The notes beneath the pieces were generated by a model. It was not told where the DNA came from. It was given only the letters and a program-made list of their open reading frames with translations, and did not search any database. The position numbers and the translations under genes were made by a program. A stretch of DNA of 64,000 bases from Megamerina dolium (taxonomy: Eukaryota; Arthropoda; Insecta; Diptera; Megamerinidae): assembly GCA_963854835.1 (NCBI GenBank), contig OY978527.1:43474040-43538039 (forward strand), written 5' to 3'. Shown one piece after another: positions 28,852-42,880 of the stretch (the first letter of the stretch is position 1; each line of letters begins with the position of its first letter).

Positions 28852-30429
28852 ATAGGAAAATAAAAGTGTGCACAAAATCAGTAGATATGTGAATGAAATA
28901 CGTTCTTTTTTTTTAAATTTTATTTTTAACTATTTCAGTTAATTTTGACAATAATTTGTCATATGCGAAAGACTAAAATTGGATTTAAAAACAGTTTTAA
29001 TTACACCAAAAAAAAAATTATGATAATTATGTGAAAAATAATTTCAAAATATGAAATGAATAAAATTTTAAAACAAGTTGAATTGCTAAATTCCCCAAAA
29101 GTAACACATGATTACATACGTACAGATGTCGATCTGTATAAATAAGTCGCCAAATATCACATGGTGTAGTTGAAATAGTTGATTAATAACTTATGCTAAT
29201 TTCCTATATGAGTAATAATTTATGTGCAGACAAAAACAAAAAGCCAACGCACACACTTAACACATGCCCATCTTTTTGCTTATATATATTTTTTAATTAA
29301 TTTGTGAAAAAAAAAATTAAGAAAAACATGATTTTTGTATATTTTTTTTTTTTTTTTTGTTTGGTCGCTAAACAATAACTTACAAAATATAAGTATGTAT
29401 ATAGTTATAAAGAAAGAAATACCATAAATTATGCGAAAATTGAAGGTACATAAATATGTACGTACTATATGTATATGTTAGTACATCAGCATGTGTGTAT
29501 GCATTAATATGAAGGCAACTATTAATTTATTATTGAAATGCCGCAAAATAAGGAGGAATATTATATGTTATAATTATAATTTTTATTTTTATTATTTTTG
29601 AATTAATTTGCAAAAAAAAAAATTTATACAAATGAAAGGCAATATTTGTTATTATGTGCAATTCCTCAAGCGCCGACAAAATTGATAGTAACAATAACAG
29701 TAATAACAATGACATACTATTTATATATATGCCTCTAATTTTTATTCTATCTTTCAGCATCACTCTCTCTATTACTCGTTATTACAATCTATTTAATTTA
29801 TTTTTATGTTATTTTTAGTATTTTTATTTTTTGGAAAAAAAATTGTTACGCTCCAACACATTCACACTTTTATTTATTAGCACCTAGAAAAACATAAAAT
29901 TGTATTTGAAAATAATATACAACAAATAGAGAAAAATAAAGAGAGAGAGAGAGAGAGAAAACAATATAACAACAACAATAGAAATTACCATAAAATGCAA
30001 ATTCTATGTGATTTTCGATAATTTTTTTTGTAGATTCGCTTTTTCTTTCGTACATTGGTCATTCATTTTTATTTAGGGTTAATGAATTTTCATATAGACG
30101 ACACTGAGTTCTATTTAGTATGTTTTGTGTACATGCATAGGAATGTCTATATACATAAAAGCATGCATGCATACAATGTATGTGTTGTACAATTTTTTGT
30201 CTTCACTAAATAACCAGAATACACACACGAAGTTAAAGCAGCTGAATAATGTGGTTGTGAAAATATACGGGTCTCTCCAAAGATGTTTGCACTCCTTACT
30301 ATTTCGGACAAATTCCTTGTTTTGGAATCAAACGAAAAGCGATGCATCTGAGACTCCGTTGGTTTTTTTGTAAAATCGATTAAATTGATTAATTTGAAAC
30401 GATCAATTTTTGATTTAGTCAATTTAGTT
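28852..30429. other. AT-rich non-coding region
   Basis: Poly-A/T runs and a GA array at 29940. The minus-strand frame at 30147-30429 may extend the neighbouring pseudogene but is poorly supported. Confidence 0.62.
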
Positions 30430-30805
30430 GTTTCATCAGTTGATATCGATGACAATCCAACTCCAAATTCAGCTTCAACATGTTCGCTGTGCTCTTAAAC
30501 CATTCAGTTCCTCTCATAAATCTGCCTTTAAGATGTAAACTGTTCACCGAAGGTCTTCTGCATCAGTCCAGGTGTTTTCAATCGAAGACAGTAGCTTAAT
30601 ATATAGCTTTGGTATTTCTATGGAGATGTTCTTGTATTTTCATTTCATCATACCAATTTGCCCATAAGATATATTTCCTGCAGGGCATCTATAAGCATAT
30701 TGAGTTTTGTGTTGAAAAGTATTTCTTCGTTTTTCTTTTGTAATATTTTTGCTTCTAAATTTAATTGGCAACACTCCAGTACTGTTGTTGACAATTCCAA
30801 TATGT
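30430..30805 (-). pseudogene. decayed coiled-coil protein fragment
   Basis: Read on the minus strand, the first part gives a heptad-like helix (LNLEAKILQKKNEEILFNTK, then LNMLIDALQEIYLMG). After frame changes come SSIENTWTDAEDLR, TVYILKADL and EELNGLRAQR. The in-frame stops are TGA at places where CGA or similar would be expected. The composition is distinct from neighbours. No family can be named. Open sequence continues to 30147 in another frame, but with less protein-like character. It could be a processed pseudogene or an old transposon protein. Confidence 0.4.
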
Positions 30806-31939
30806 ATATAGTATAGGTATAAGTATACACCTATGTGGATAGTAATCATCCTTATCGTCGTCGTTATAATTGTTAAGTAAAAATGTGTTTTTATATCGAA
30901 AAAGCATCGCTTAGAATATGTTACGCTAATGTATACTTATATGTAAATATATTTATATTAGCGTATGTAAATATGTACATGCTAGCTGTAATGTTGCTCC
31001 TCTGCTCTGGTCTGCTCAGCTCTGCGCTACAATTAAACGTGTTCCGAATTTGCAATTAAGCTACTGTTATCGTTAGTTTTGCCACCACAAAAATTACACA
31101 TACATATTTATATGTATATACATAATATAGGTATAAGTAGATAAGTACATACATACCAATATGTATGGAATTTATTTTCATTTATTTTTTTTCATTCATA
31201 TTTTACTTTAAATTCATTTTGCATACACTAGCAATATTTTTTTCTTTTTTTTACCATATTAAAATTACCAAATAGAATAGAATATTTGTAAAATAGACAA
31301 GTGGGGGGGGGGCTATTTGTGATGGAGGAGAAAAATGCAGAAAACTGCTAAAAAGACTGAAAGAAATGTTGCTATGCAAAACAATAAAAGTCAACTTGTT
31401 TTATGTGTAGCATACAAATTTTACTTACACACTTGAAAGTAGCTTTTTGGTGTGTGTGTGTGTGAGTGTTGTTTGTCGATATGGATTATATGAGAATTTA
31501 TTTGTATTAATATTGTTGACATATATTTACTATTCATGTGTGCATATGTAAGTAATTGACTGGACTCAAAGTTATGGAATATTACTATATCTATTTGGTT
31601 GATTGATACATAGGTTAGGTTGTAAGCTACTGTCATTTTGAGTAATCATATCGTCACCAAAAACGGTGGTCTTTCTTATAAGAAGTCTGAATGTGATGAA
31701 TAAAGGCCTAATAATTGAAATGTAAAATAACATTTTATTTGTGTCATATTAGATGTAGAAATTTGTATGTATGGTATAAGCAAGCTGCATTCAAACAGCA
31801 CAAAGTCTATTTATTGAGTTTGTGCTTCGTTTTGTAAGACCCAAAAGGAGATATGATATATATGGAAGAATATAGATAGAGACAAGTTCGTAAATGGGCT
31901 AAATAAATTGAAAGTCACGATTACCTATGTATATGCTTA
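30806..31939. other. non-coding region
   Basis: AT-rich, with a CTCTGCTCTG-like patch at 31000-31025 and a G9 run at 31304. No gene found. Confidence 0.65.
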
Positions 31940-33261
<1,322 letters not shown>

Positions 33262-33599
33262 ATGGGTGATGTAAAAAGGTTTGTATTGAATTTTTATTAC
33301 TTCATATATTCTGGATATTACAATTTGATAGGTTTTTATCAAGTTTTGTTGCTTTTGTTGTTTTACTGGTGAAGGACCTCAGGTGACGGGGTAAAAATAA
33401 CAAATCATGAGATTTTGGCATTTATTCTCTTCAGATTTAGATTAAATTAAGTTGGATTGATTGCCAAGATATCAGATCACTTTACTTTTACTTTTCTTTA
33501 AGTATTTTTCAATTGATGTGCCTTCTATTAGAGTGTGACATTTTAGTGCTAATTGTAAATTGAAGTTTGCATGACCAAAACATTAATTAAATCACCCAT
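33262..33599. mobile_element. 338-base MITE with ATGGGTGAT termini
   Basis: It starts ATGGGTGATGTAA and ends TTAAATCACCCAT, inverted repeats of 13 bases with one mismatch, flanked by TA on both sides. No coding. GGGTGAT-type tips are, from memory, typical of a mariner-superfamily group common in flies. A relic of a related-looking transposase is present at 62.5-63.2 kb, but a link is inference. Confidence 0.55.
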
Positions 33600-36111
33600 T
33601 ATAAATATTTACATGTGTCTATCAATCGTATATGTACATTATAAATAATATATTTATAAATTCTATGCTTGTTTATATTTTAACATTTTTGTATTTGGTG
33701 CTTTTCGATCTATCTATTATTGTATTTTTTGTTGTCGTTGTTTTCACATTCGTTGTCTATAAAAATGTGTGCAGAAGAGTACAAAAAACAACAAAAATTT
33801 ACATAAATATTTTATTTTATTTATATATTTGATATACATACATACATACATACATATATATAAATTTGATCGGATCGGTACGAGGGTTGAGGCATATTTT
33901 AAAAGTTCATATGAGTTTATTGCGTATATACATATAATATCGACATATAGATTTCAAAAACTGTATTAAATATACATATGTATGTACATATGTACATATT
34001 TTCTATAAGAATTTATTGAGAAAATAAATACAAAAAAAAATAGTAGCATGCCACTACTACTTCTACTACTACTACTACCTACAATTTACTACCAATACCA
34101 CTATGTTGTATGAACGATGAATACTTTCGCATAAATAGTAGTAGCAAAACAAGGTCGTTCACCTTACCCATTAAGCAGGCAAGAAGGTAATCATGCAGGA
34201 AGGTAGAGAGGTGGCAACAGCAGACAGAAATTGCGCATATAAATACAATATAAATAACAATAACAACAACAATGGTGATACTATCTTATATGTACCTATA
34301 CATACATATATATATATATATATAAAATTATACATATGCATGGATATACCTACACTATACAACTACAACGATGAGCATTACCAATACTATGTATATCGTA
34401 TAAGTGTTCACTGCCACTATTTCATATTAATTCTACTATGGCTGCATACTTTAGTACTAAAATCGTATAAAAGTGGGGTGTAGTATCATGATGGTGATAG
34501 ATATACCTATATTATTATACGATTAGCCGCTGTTGTAAATTTCTTATAATTATTTATTTTATTTTTTTGCTTTGCTTTTAGAATATAGAAGAACTTGTTC
34601 GAACCACATTTTAGTACAACGACGATTATAACCATTTATTGACTAAATTAGTGATAAATTAGTATTAAAAAAAAATACATAAGAGGACTACTTAATACAT
34701 ATAATAATGATTATTATGATGATAATAATGATTATGAGTTTTTGCTGTTTTGGCTCCTTCTCATTAGTTAACAATATATACATATATACTTACTCATATA
34801 GTCATATATGTATATATTTGTACATATATGTTTGTGTATAATATCTCGATCCATAATCTTTTTCCAATGAAATCTTAACAGTGTTTCCATTAACGCTCTA
34901 ATGTAATGTAAACAAAAAAAAAACATCTTATACAGAGTGTACTATATACGAATCAGTAATTGATTCATGTACATATTGGTATAATTATAGTAAATTGATA
35001 ATGACGATGATGATAATGATTATTCTTGTTATTATTAATATGATAATAATTACGATGATATACAATTTAAGTAGTACAATATTAATTAATAGTATAGCTT
35101 CAAGTGCATCATTTTCAGCACGATGTACATATATTATATAGCACTTTTAATGAATTACAAACTTAAAAGAGCATACATAATGGGAGCATAAAAAAAAACA
35201 ACAACTTGAATAAATTAAACCTTAAATTGAATATGAAAATTATCTAATACATATATGTACAGATTATGGTACTTCCTGTATACTTTATGCCAACATGTTA
35301 GATACTTGAAAATAACATCAAAATTGAAATTGATTTAATTAAATAATTGCTTAGACTATTAGTAATTACAGTTATTGTATGTACGATTCGTATTAGCAGT
35401 ATTTATTGGAATTTTACTACAATTACACACGTTAATACCTTAATACATACATAAACATTGTACATACATTGCAATTATTACTAATCTCAATTATGAATAC
35501 TGAAAGTAGAGATAGAGAAAAATAAAAGTATACATATTCAAAAAGAGTACTCTATATCGTTCTAGTTGGGGTAATACTGTCGGATCTATCGCATCTATTG
35601 CGATATAAAATGTACGTTTCATGAAATATACTACTAAAATTAGCTTTCAAATGAAAAATGAACAAGATTTATTCAGCTTCTCTGATCACTTTCCATGTAG
35701 ATTACCAACCCTGGTTTTATTAATTTTTAAAAACTTTCAGAAGATCATTCCTATCTCCATAAAAGAGTACTTTACCCTAACCGCTTTAAAAGTTTTTAAT
35801 ATCTCGCAAAGCAATAAAAGTAGAGCAATGAATTTTTGTACGTACAGAGTTGTATTTTTATTTTGATGAGTCCAACTCGCAGTTAAAGAAATAACCACAT
35901 TCCACTTTCCATGCCCAATTTGAAAGATTTTATTAAAAAAATTACTCTATTTTTACTCGAAATGTTGTTGTTGTTTTTGTTGAAGTGGTTGCTTAATTAG
36001 TGACTAGCACCATTTTACTATCACGTATACTCATTAAGTGCTTTATTTAAATGTTGTATTTTGATATATATTGGAGAGGTTGAAAATTCTCAGTTTCCAG
36101 GATCCTATCCC
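33600..36111. other. AT-rich non-coding region
   Basis: Contains CATA repeats at 33836-33860, a short TA run at 34308 and TAC arrays near 34050. The 81-codon frame at 35621 lacks support. Confidence 0.65.
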
Positions 36112-37150
36112 TTAAATTGCTACTACCACTTTGTTAGATCCAAGAATAACAAAATGCTTTTTATCTCAGTATTCGAGATTTCGGCAATACTTTGAAGAAA
36201 AGGTTCGTCAAAAGAGCGGACCAGGTCATTTGCATAAATAATGAGAACGGCTTTCTGACTCATTCTCATCCTGACAGCTGCGACAGAAAGAATTGAAGGG
36301 AAGATTCAGTCTCTTTGCATGTTTCCCTACCTTCCAATGACCTATCAGAACGGCCGTGATGTGTGTGATGTTTGGACGAGAACAATTTAGCAGTTAATTC
36401 ATCCTTTGAATGTTATACCTTGGCCATGTCTGTCTTGACACGGTAAAAGTTGTCAGCCGCTTCCATTTGTGTTCCACAATGGCCTGTAGTGAGAAGATAT
36501 GGTACTATTTATCTTACTAAACGGAATAGCAACAGTTTCCGGCAGTGAATGCAGAACCTGTCCTAGCCAATTTGTCTCCTCGTTCGTGCACCTCAATGTT
36601 CCTAAGACCTGGAACCCAAACAAGAGTAACTTGGAGCCTTTGGCTGAGTTATGCAAGTTGTTGTCTGCATTGTAAGATCAGTTTTGAAGATATTGTATCA
36701 GAATATAGGACTTTGATAGCAGCTTGACTGTTCTTTGGCCATAGAGATTCTATCACTTGAATGGGATGTACATGCCTCTTTTATGTCCAGCATTTCTGCC
36801 TAAAACACGCTGGCCTCATTAGGAAGACGTAATGACTCGTGATGATTGTCAAAATGATTGTTTGACAATTTAAATATATATAGAAATGCTTAGATTATAT
36901 TTTTACTTGCTTTGACCTCGTTGTTTAAAAACCAAATCTGGATAAATGTTTTTAAAAAAATGTTTAGTGTTAATAGTTAATGAAAAACACTGCAATAATC
37001 TAGATAATTATAACGCTGCATTATCTTTAGACCTTCACAATAAAATCTGCGCTTGTAACTGTATCTACTTCCATTTTCAGTACTATATTCATCAGTAAAG
37101 AACCAAGAGTCTCAGTCGTGTTAATGTTCACCTTATTTTGCCTCTGACTG
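36112..37150 (-). pseudogene. non-LTR retrotransposon RNase H and C-terminal relic
   Basis: Minus-strand fragments in element order: FTDEYSTENG (RNase H first motif, about 37130-37090), SLRLPNEASVF.AEMLDIKEAC (36845-36785), VTLVWVPGLRNIEVHERGDKLARTGS (RNase H final motif, about 36625-36545), ITAVLIGHWKVGKHAKRLNLPF and then CRSCQDENESE...HYLCK (a CCHC-like knuckle), ending at a stop at 36112. This order is that of I/LOA-group LINEs carrying RNase H. Frameshifts, stops and an AT-rich insertion at about 36850-37030 make it dead. Confidence 0.75.
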
Positions 37151-40100
37151 TCCTTTCGAGTACAGCATAAGTAGTTAATTTTAAAACCAATTACCAGATA
37201 TTGACTTGACTTCGACTGTATTCTTTATACTACCATATTAAAAATTTCGATTCTCTTGGTCTCATCACAATATTCATTCTTTCGCAGTTCAACTGATTCC
37301 GCAGTAGAGAAATGATGCAGCTCCTTAAAATTGATATATTGCTAAATGTTGATATTTTCTCCCATATTTATGAAAAACAATTTTTTTTTTGTGGCAATGG
37401 AATTGTGGGAAGCAAGAGAGAAACAAATTTTAATATCAATAAATACAAATACAATATCGATATAAGCAAAGAATTCTAGTTAAATAAATCGTGTAAAAAA
37501 GCATTCCCATATAGTGGCACACATCAAATCTTAAAGCTTTTTTCACTCAATTTTTTTTTTAGACTTTATTTCTAAAAAAAAAATTTTATAGCTCGTCAAA
37601 AGTTACAGCACAATTTGGTTTTTATTGTTTCTAATGAATTTTTCATTGTTGTATTTTAATTTTTATTTTTTATTTTTTTTTTTTTTTGAGTTTCTACAAT
37701 ATCACTGCACAACTAACAACTTTACGTATATTGATGATCGCCAAGATTGGACAATTGACTTTCGAATGTGTTGCACTTAAAGGGTTTTTTCTTGTTTTTT
37801 GCTTTTATCAAGTGAAATTAGTAATTTAGACAAGACACCAAGACACACACACACACTCACACTCATTCAAGACAACACACACACAACAACAACAACAAAA
37901 AGAACAGAAAACCTAAAACAATAATCCAGAAAAAGTCATAAAAAATTTTGTAATTGCATGAGTACTCAATCGTACGTGTACTTGAGTAAAAAGAACAAAA
38001 GAAAAGTGACGGTTTTTTCTATTTCTATTGCTGTTTTGTATTATAGACTCACTGGTTACTGGTTGTTGCTTCTAGCCAAAAAACAAAAATAAAAAAAATA
38101 AAAACGCAAAGTTATATACAAAAATACGAAAAGTGCCAGAATAATTCTTTCACTCGGTATTTTTTTTTTTTGGTTTCAAACATTCATTTCATTACATGTT
38201 ACCTCTATATAGGGTACTTCTTCATTCGAGTATAAGTAGTACTATGTATTCGTATTTATTACGTACGTTACGTACCAATACCATTATAAGTAGCCGTTGT
38301 TGATGTATTTCTACTACATCGTCTTTTTCGTCTGTCTGTATTTACTGTCTTTTTTATATGGTTTGGTTGTCTTTGTCTTCATCTTCTTGTACTTGGACTT
38401 GAGTATTTATTACATGATGTATGATGGTCTTTTTCTTTTTTCTGTTCGTTTGCTTTTTATTACCAATTTTATGTATTTCTTGTTATGTGTATGTATGTGT
38501 GTGTGTGTGTGGTTTTTTTTCCTCTCTCTTCACTTACTGTTTGTCTGTTTGTTGCGCAAGCGTGTCTGGATTACGTGTTTGCGTGTTTGGCGTGGTTGTC
38601 TGTCTATGCTGTTGCTGTTATTTGTTGCACACATTCGTAAGTAAAATACTAGTAAGATATGTATGTATGCATATGTAGATATAATGTGGAAGATCATACA
38701 TATGTATATAATATGTGAATATTGCTTTCTTACTTACAAACTTACTATATTTGATTTCTTCTCGTTGTCTCTTAAACAGTTGGTATGAATACATTTGTAG
38801 AAAATACCATTAGATGGTTCATTCTATTTGATGCCCTTTTTTTATTTTTGCAAAAAAAAAAACAATTTACAACCACATTGTATTTCCTTCTTGGTGGCAC
38901 CCAAGCCACTTCAGTATACCATTACATGGAATAGAATACATACAATACAGAAACTGCATTTAACATATTTCATGTCTACGATATGTTGGTACTGCTGCCG
39001 CTGCAGTTGCTGCTGCTGATTAACGATGCGACCATAGAAGCAAACAAGAAGCTTCACTTGAAATAATTTGTAACTTCCTTTTAAAACCAACACAACGCAA
39101 ACTTGCACCAGCATCATCATCATCATCATTATTATTATACATTACTATATACTCATAGTTATGCTAGTACAACAACATACTACTTAGATATGTATTGTGG
39201 TTAATGGCTGCTTTGGTTCATCGTTATCGTTATCGTTGTCGTTGTCGCTAAAAAAAATTGTTGCGACAAAAGAATTCACGGTCATATAAGATCTTACGAG
39301 ATTTGACTCTCATCTAGTAACTATACGTAGTACATACATACGGTTACACCGCTATGCCATCTAAATATATCGTACATACATATAAATTCCCCACTACATA
39401 CTGTTCTTCTAGCTAGCAGTACACACCAATAATCATAGGACATCTCTTTAGAATGCGCTGCGATGATTTTATGTATATACTCGTACACTTGAAGTACGGA
39501 CTTGTATAATACATATTCCTATATTCCTACATTTCAACCTTAACCAGTTATTGAACGTATTGTACGTGCATATAATTCATTTTTTTTTTTATAAGTATCC
39601 AAACAGCACCAACTATCAAAAACGAAAGAAAGAAAGAGTTATAAAAAGGTAACCACCACTACCACCATCACCATCACCACTATCACTATTCACTACGTAC
39701 TAGGTACAAGTAGTATGTGTGAATAGAAACGCCGTTTTGTTGGAATTTTTCGTTCGTTCCTTTGCAGTAACTGATTTTTACTGATTGCCATTGCCATGGC
39801 ACCGAATATTATTTCTTTTGGTCGTTATGGTTGCACAATCATTATTGGCGGCAATAACTTGGTTGCGGTGTGGAGTAGTGGCCCAACATCCAACCTCGAT
39901 CGTACTAATGACAACAAGAAATTGTATAAAGTTCTACGATTGAGGAAAATACTGGTTTCCCTTTTTGAATGATGATGATGAAAACTCTTCTGCATATATG
40001 TTATTGTAGCTGTACAACGACAATGTTATGTGTACTTATATGCAAGTAAGCACATTAGGCATGTTAAACGAAAATTTTATAAATTAATATATTTTATATG

Positions 40101-40180
40101 TTGAACGATTTTTTGGAAAGCTGAGCAAAAAATAGAATATTCAACAAATAAACAAATTATATGTTAATTTTTTTTAACTA
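37151..40180. other. non-coding region with poly-T and short repeats
   Basis: T-rich stretches give hydrophobic frames (38297-38678) that are not genes. The 39720-39975 patch is less AT-rich and includes a 58-codon ATG frame (39796-39972) reported as a finding. Confidence 0.62.
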
Positions 40181-40379
40181 TTTTATTTTATTATTTTTAT
40201 TTTATTTTTTTATTTTTATTTTATTTTATTATTTTTATTTTATTTTATTTTTTTTTATTTTATTTTATTATTTTTATTTTATTTTATTACTTTTATTTTT
40301 TTTTATTGTTTTTATTTTATTTTATTGTTTTTATTTTATTTTATTATTTTTATTTTATTTGTTTAATTTAATTTAATTT
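40181..40379. repeat. (TTTTA)n degenerate pentanucleotide tract
   Basis: About 200 bases of TTTTATTTTATTA-type repeats, purine-poor on the plus strand apart from A, ending in TTTAATTTAATTT. Frames are spurious Phe/Leu/Tyr runs. Confidence 0.95.
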
Positions 40380-42477
40380 GCATCTAAGATATAAAACTTT
40401 GTTTCACAATATTTTGCTTTAAAAATTTTTAATTTTCACTTTAAAAAAATGTGTTCTTACTTTTCTAAAGGAACCTCTTAAGTGCTAATGGGGTCGTTTA
40501 AAAAAAAAACATTTTCCCTTTCAATGTTTCGCTTTGCTTCGTTTTTTTTCGTTTTTTTTTTTGTTTGTTTTTTCCTGCAATGATTTTTCATTAAAACTAT
40601 CAAGTCAATAATAAAAATTATTTTTCAAAAATTTGAACAAATCTAATCTGCAATTTATATACTCTTTTACATACAAATACATATGTACAAAGGTAGCAGG
40701 ATATTCACTTACTGCAAGTTACATTGATCTAGTGCTGCAAATGGCTAGTTGCAATGAGTGGGGTTTTCTGTATCGTTCTACAATAGCTGCATTTCATTCT
40801 CATCATTGTAACAGCATACAAAGTCACTGTAATCAGCTATAGCAAACTACAACTACACAACTAGTGGTAATGATTTCTTTTTATTATTACAATCATTATT
40901 ATTATTGTGTACATTTGTTTTTGTAACGTACATACGTGCATACATACATAATGGTAATTTTCTATTTATAAATTTGCAATGATGCTGCTGCTGTTGCTGC
41001 TTCTACTACAACTACTTACTACTACTACTACAGTACATCTTGATTTTACTAATCATGATTATGATGATGATGTTGATGATGATAATATTGCTGGCAGGTG
41101 CAAAATACACATAATCTGTTTGCATTGATTATTTTAATAAAAATAAACAAGAATCAGCACTAATTTTACACTAATATGAGTTAAGTAGAAATAATAGAAG
41201 GCAGGGGGGGGGGCTTAATACGGATAATGAGATACAAAATTAATTGTCTTACAGAGAATTTAATTCTAAGACTATTGTTTATTTGCATGGAATTACTATA
41301 GCGGATTTCCGATTTACTTCAATGTAAATGGGAATTCTAATTTTCTGCAAAGATATTCAAATGATTTAAAAATGAAATATAATTAAACTTCTTCTATAAA
41401 TTAACTATAATAATTTTAAATATAATATAATAGAAGCTCTACAATAATTTGAATTTAGAAATTCAAAATTAAATGATTTTATATTGTTTGAATATGTGTT
41501 AGTATAGTATAGCATATCAACACATGTAATACACATGCCATATGAAAGCGAAACCTCAATGAAGGTTATATACGTACACAGAGTACACAATAGCATACAT
41601 ATATGTATTTCCTATGTTCAAATATAGTGAAGTAGTAAAAAATCGACAATAATTTCAACGGCAACAAACAATATAGTAACAATTATATGTATTATCTTTT
41701 TTACTTTATTGCACTTAATTTAAAATATAACTTGTTAATGATGCAAAAAAAAAACGATATCATGACTATATACGAGTACTTAAACAAATACAATATACAA
41801 TATATATGTACAAGTTCAATAATACAATAATAAGTATATAGTTAGTGGATACAAATTCATAATAGAAACATTACAATTAACCTTGACCTTAACGCGATCA
41901 ACTGAAATTGAAGCTTAAATTTATATTGAAAAATATATGTACAATAAAATAATAATGTTATACAAAAGTACATATACTCATATCTATTTGTGCTATTAAA
42001 TTATATTATTTATTTAAATTTTTTACAGTTATAATATTACACTTTTCATTGAAATGTCATTAGAAAAAGTGGAAAGTAATTAAATTAATTGAAGGGGTGT
42101 TTCCATATAATGTGCTCGTATATATTTCAAATACAACTGGGCATTCGAGAATTAAATGCAAATGAGAATTAAATGGAGGAGAAAAAAGTAGGAAATGTAC
42201 AAATATTAAATGTGTTGAGCAATAATTTTTATTATATGCTTATTAAAATTGATTATTTTATAGTTTAATTACTTTTGCAATAAAATTGAATAGAAACATA
42301 GTGTTTACGAGAGCGGTGTGAAAAGTTTCCATCATAAAATTCATACATGATATTTTTTTCTACAAAATGGTATTTATTTTGCTGCATAGTCTTCTTGTAA
42401 GTAGTTAATCGAAGCTAAACTTCAATATATATTGCTCCAAGAGAACATTGGAGCTGTTCATTTGAACACGTTTTTAA
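40380..42477. other. AT-rich non-coding region
   Basis: CTG/TAC triplet runs at 40980-41035, ATG triplets at 41060 and a G9 run at 41203. No coding or transposon signature. Confidence 0.65.
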
Positions 42478-42712
42478 TCTAACGCGAGCACACAATGCGG
42501 GGAATGCTTTATTTTGCCAAAGTCTTAATTCAATATGTGAAAAATACGTTATTTGATCATATTCATAGAACATGTTTTCGCTCACAATTTCATTCGACGG
42601 TTTTCAAGAATCATTTAGTCAGCTTGTTCGATGCTATGGTTAACGATTGTATGTAGTTTTTGGACTTCTCGAATGGCCATCGTCTCTCAAGCTTAAGCGA
42701 TCACATTTAAAT
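42478..42712 (-). pseudogene. mariner transposase N-terminal relic
   Basis: On the minus strand, FKCDRLSLRDDGHSRSPKT, then IEQAD.MILENRRMKL and NMIK.RIFHILN.DFGK align by eye with the helix-turn-helix region of mariner transposases (typical block MILENRRMK..E...). Five or more stops and one frame change occur. The catalytic part is not seen. Confidence 0.65.
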
Positions 42713-42815
42713 TCAATTTTTCTGAGCTTTGCCACAGAAAAATTATCAATTCCTTGCCGACAGGTTGATACCGTTCGAAAGAAGAACCTTTTCAATATAA
42801 AAGTTGTGCTTCAGC

Positions 42816-42880
42816 CGAAGATTGAACCCACAACCTGCAGATCAAAAGGCCAACGCACTGATCATTGAGTTACAGTATAT
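42816..42880 (-). repeat. tRNA-Lys-like SINE head or tRNA pseudogene
   Basis: The minus strand reads TAACTCAATGATCAGTGCG (A-box-like D arm), CCTTTTGATCTGCAGG (anticodon arm, loop with TTT) and GTGGGTTCAATC (B box). It aligns along its length with fly tRNA-Lys(UUU), but the acceptor and T stems do not pair, so it is not a working tRNA. It sits 100 bases upstream (on the minus strand) of the mariner relic. A tRNA-derived SINE is the likeliest explanation. Confidence 0.55.

Noticed and set aside
38297..38678. Membrane-protein-like frames of 85 and 115 codons
   Set aside because: Hydrophobicity arises from T-rich and TGTG repeats. There is no coherent start, splice site or family.
42816..42880. 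Functional tRNA-Lys gene
   Set aside because: A and B boxes are recognisable, but the acceptor and T stems do not pair and the flanks look like a dispersed repeat.
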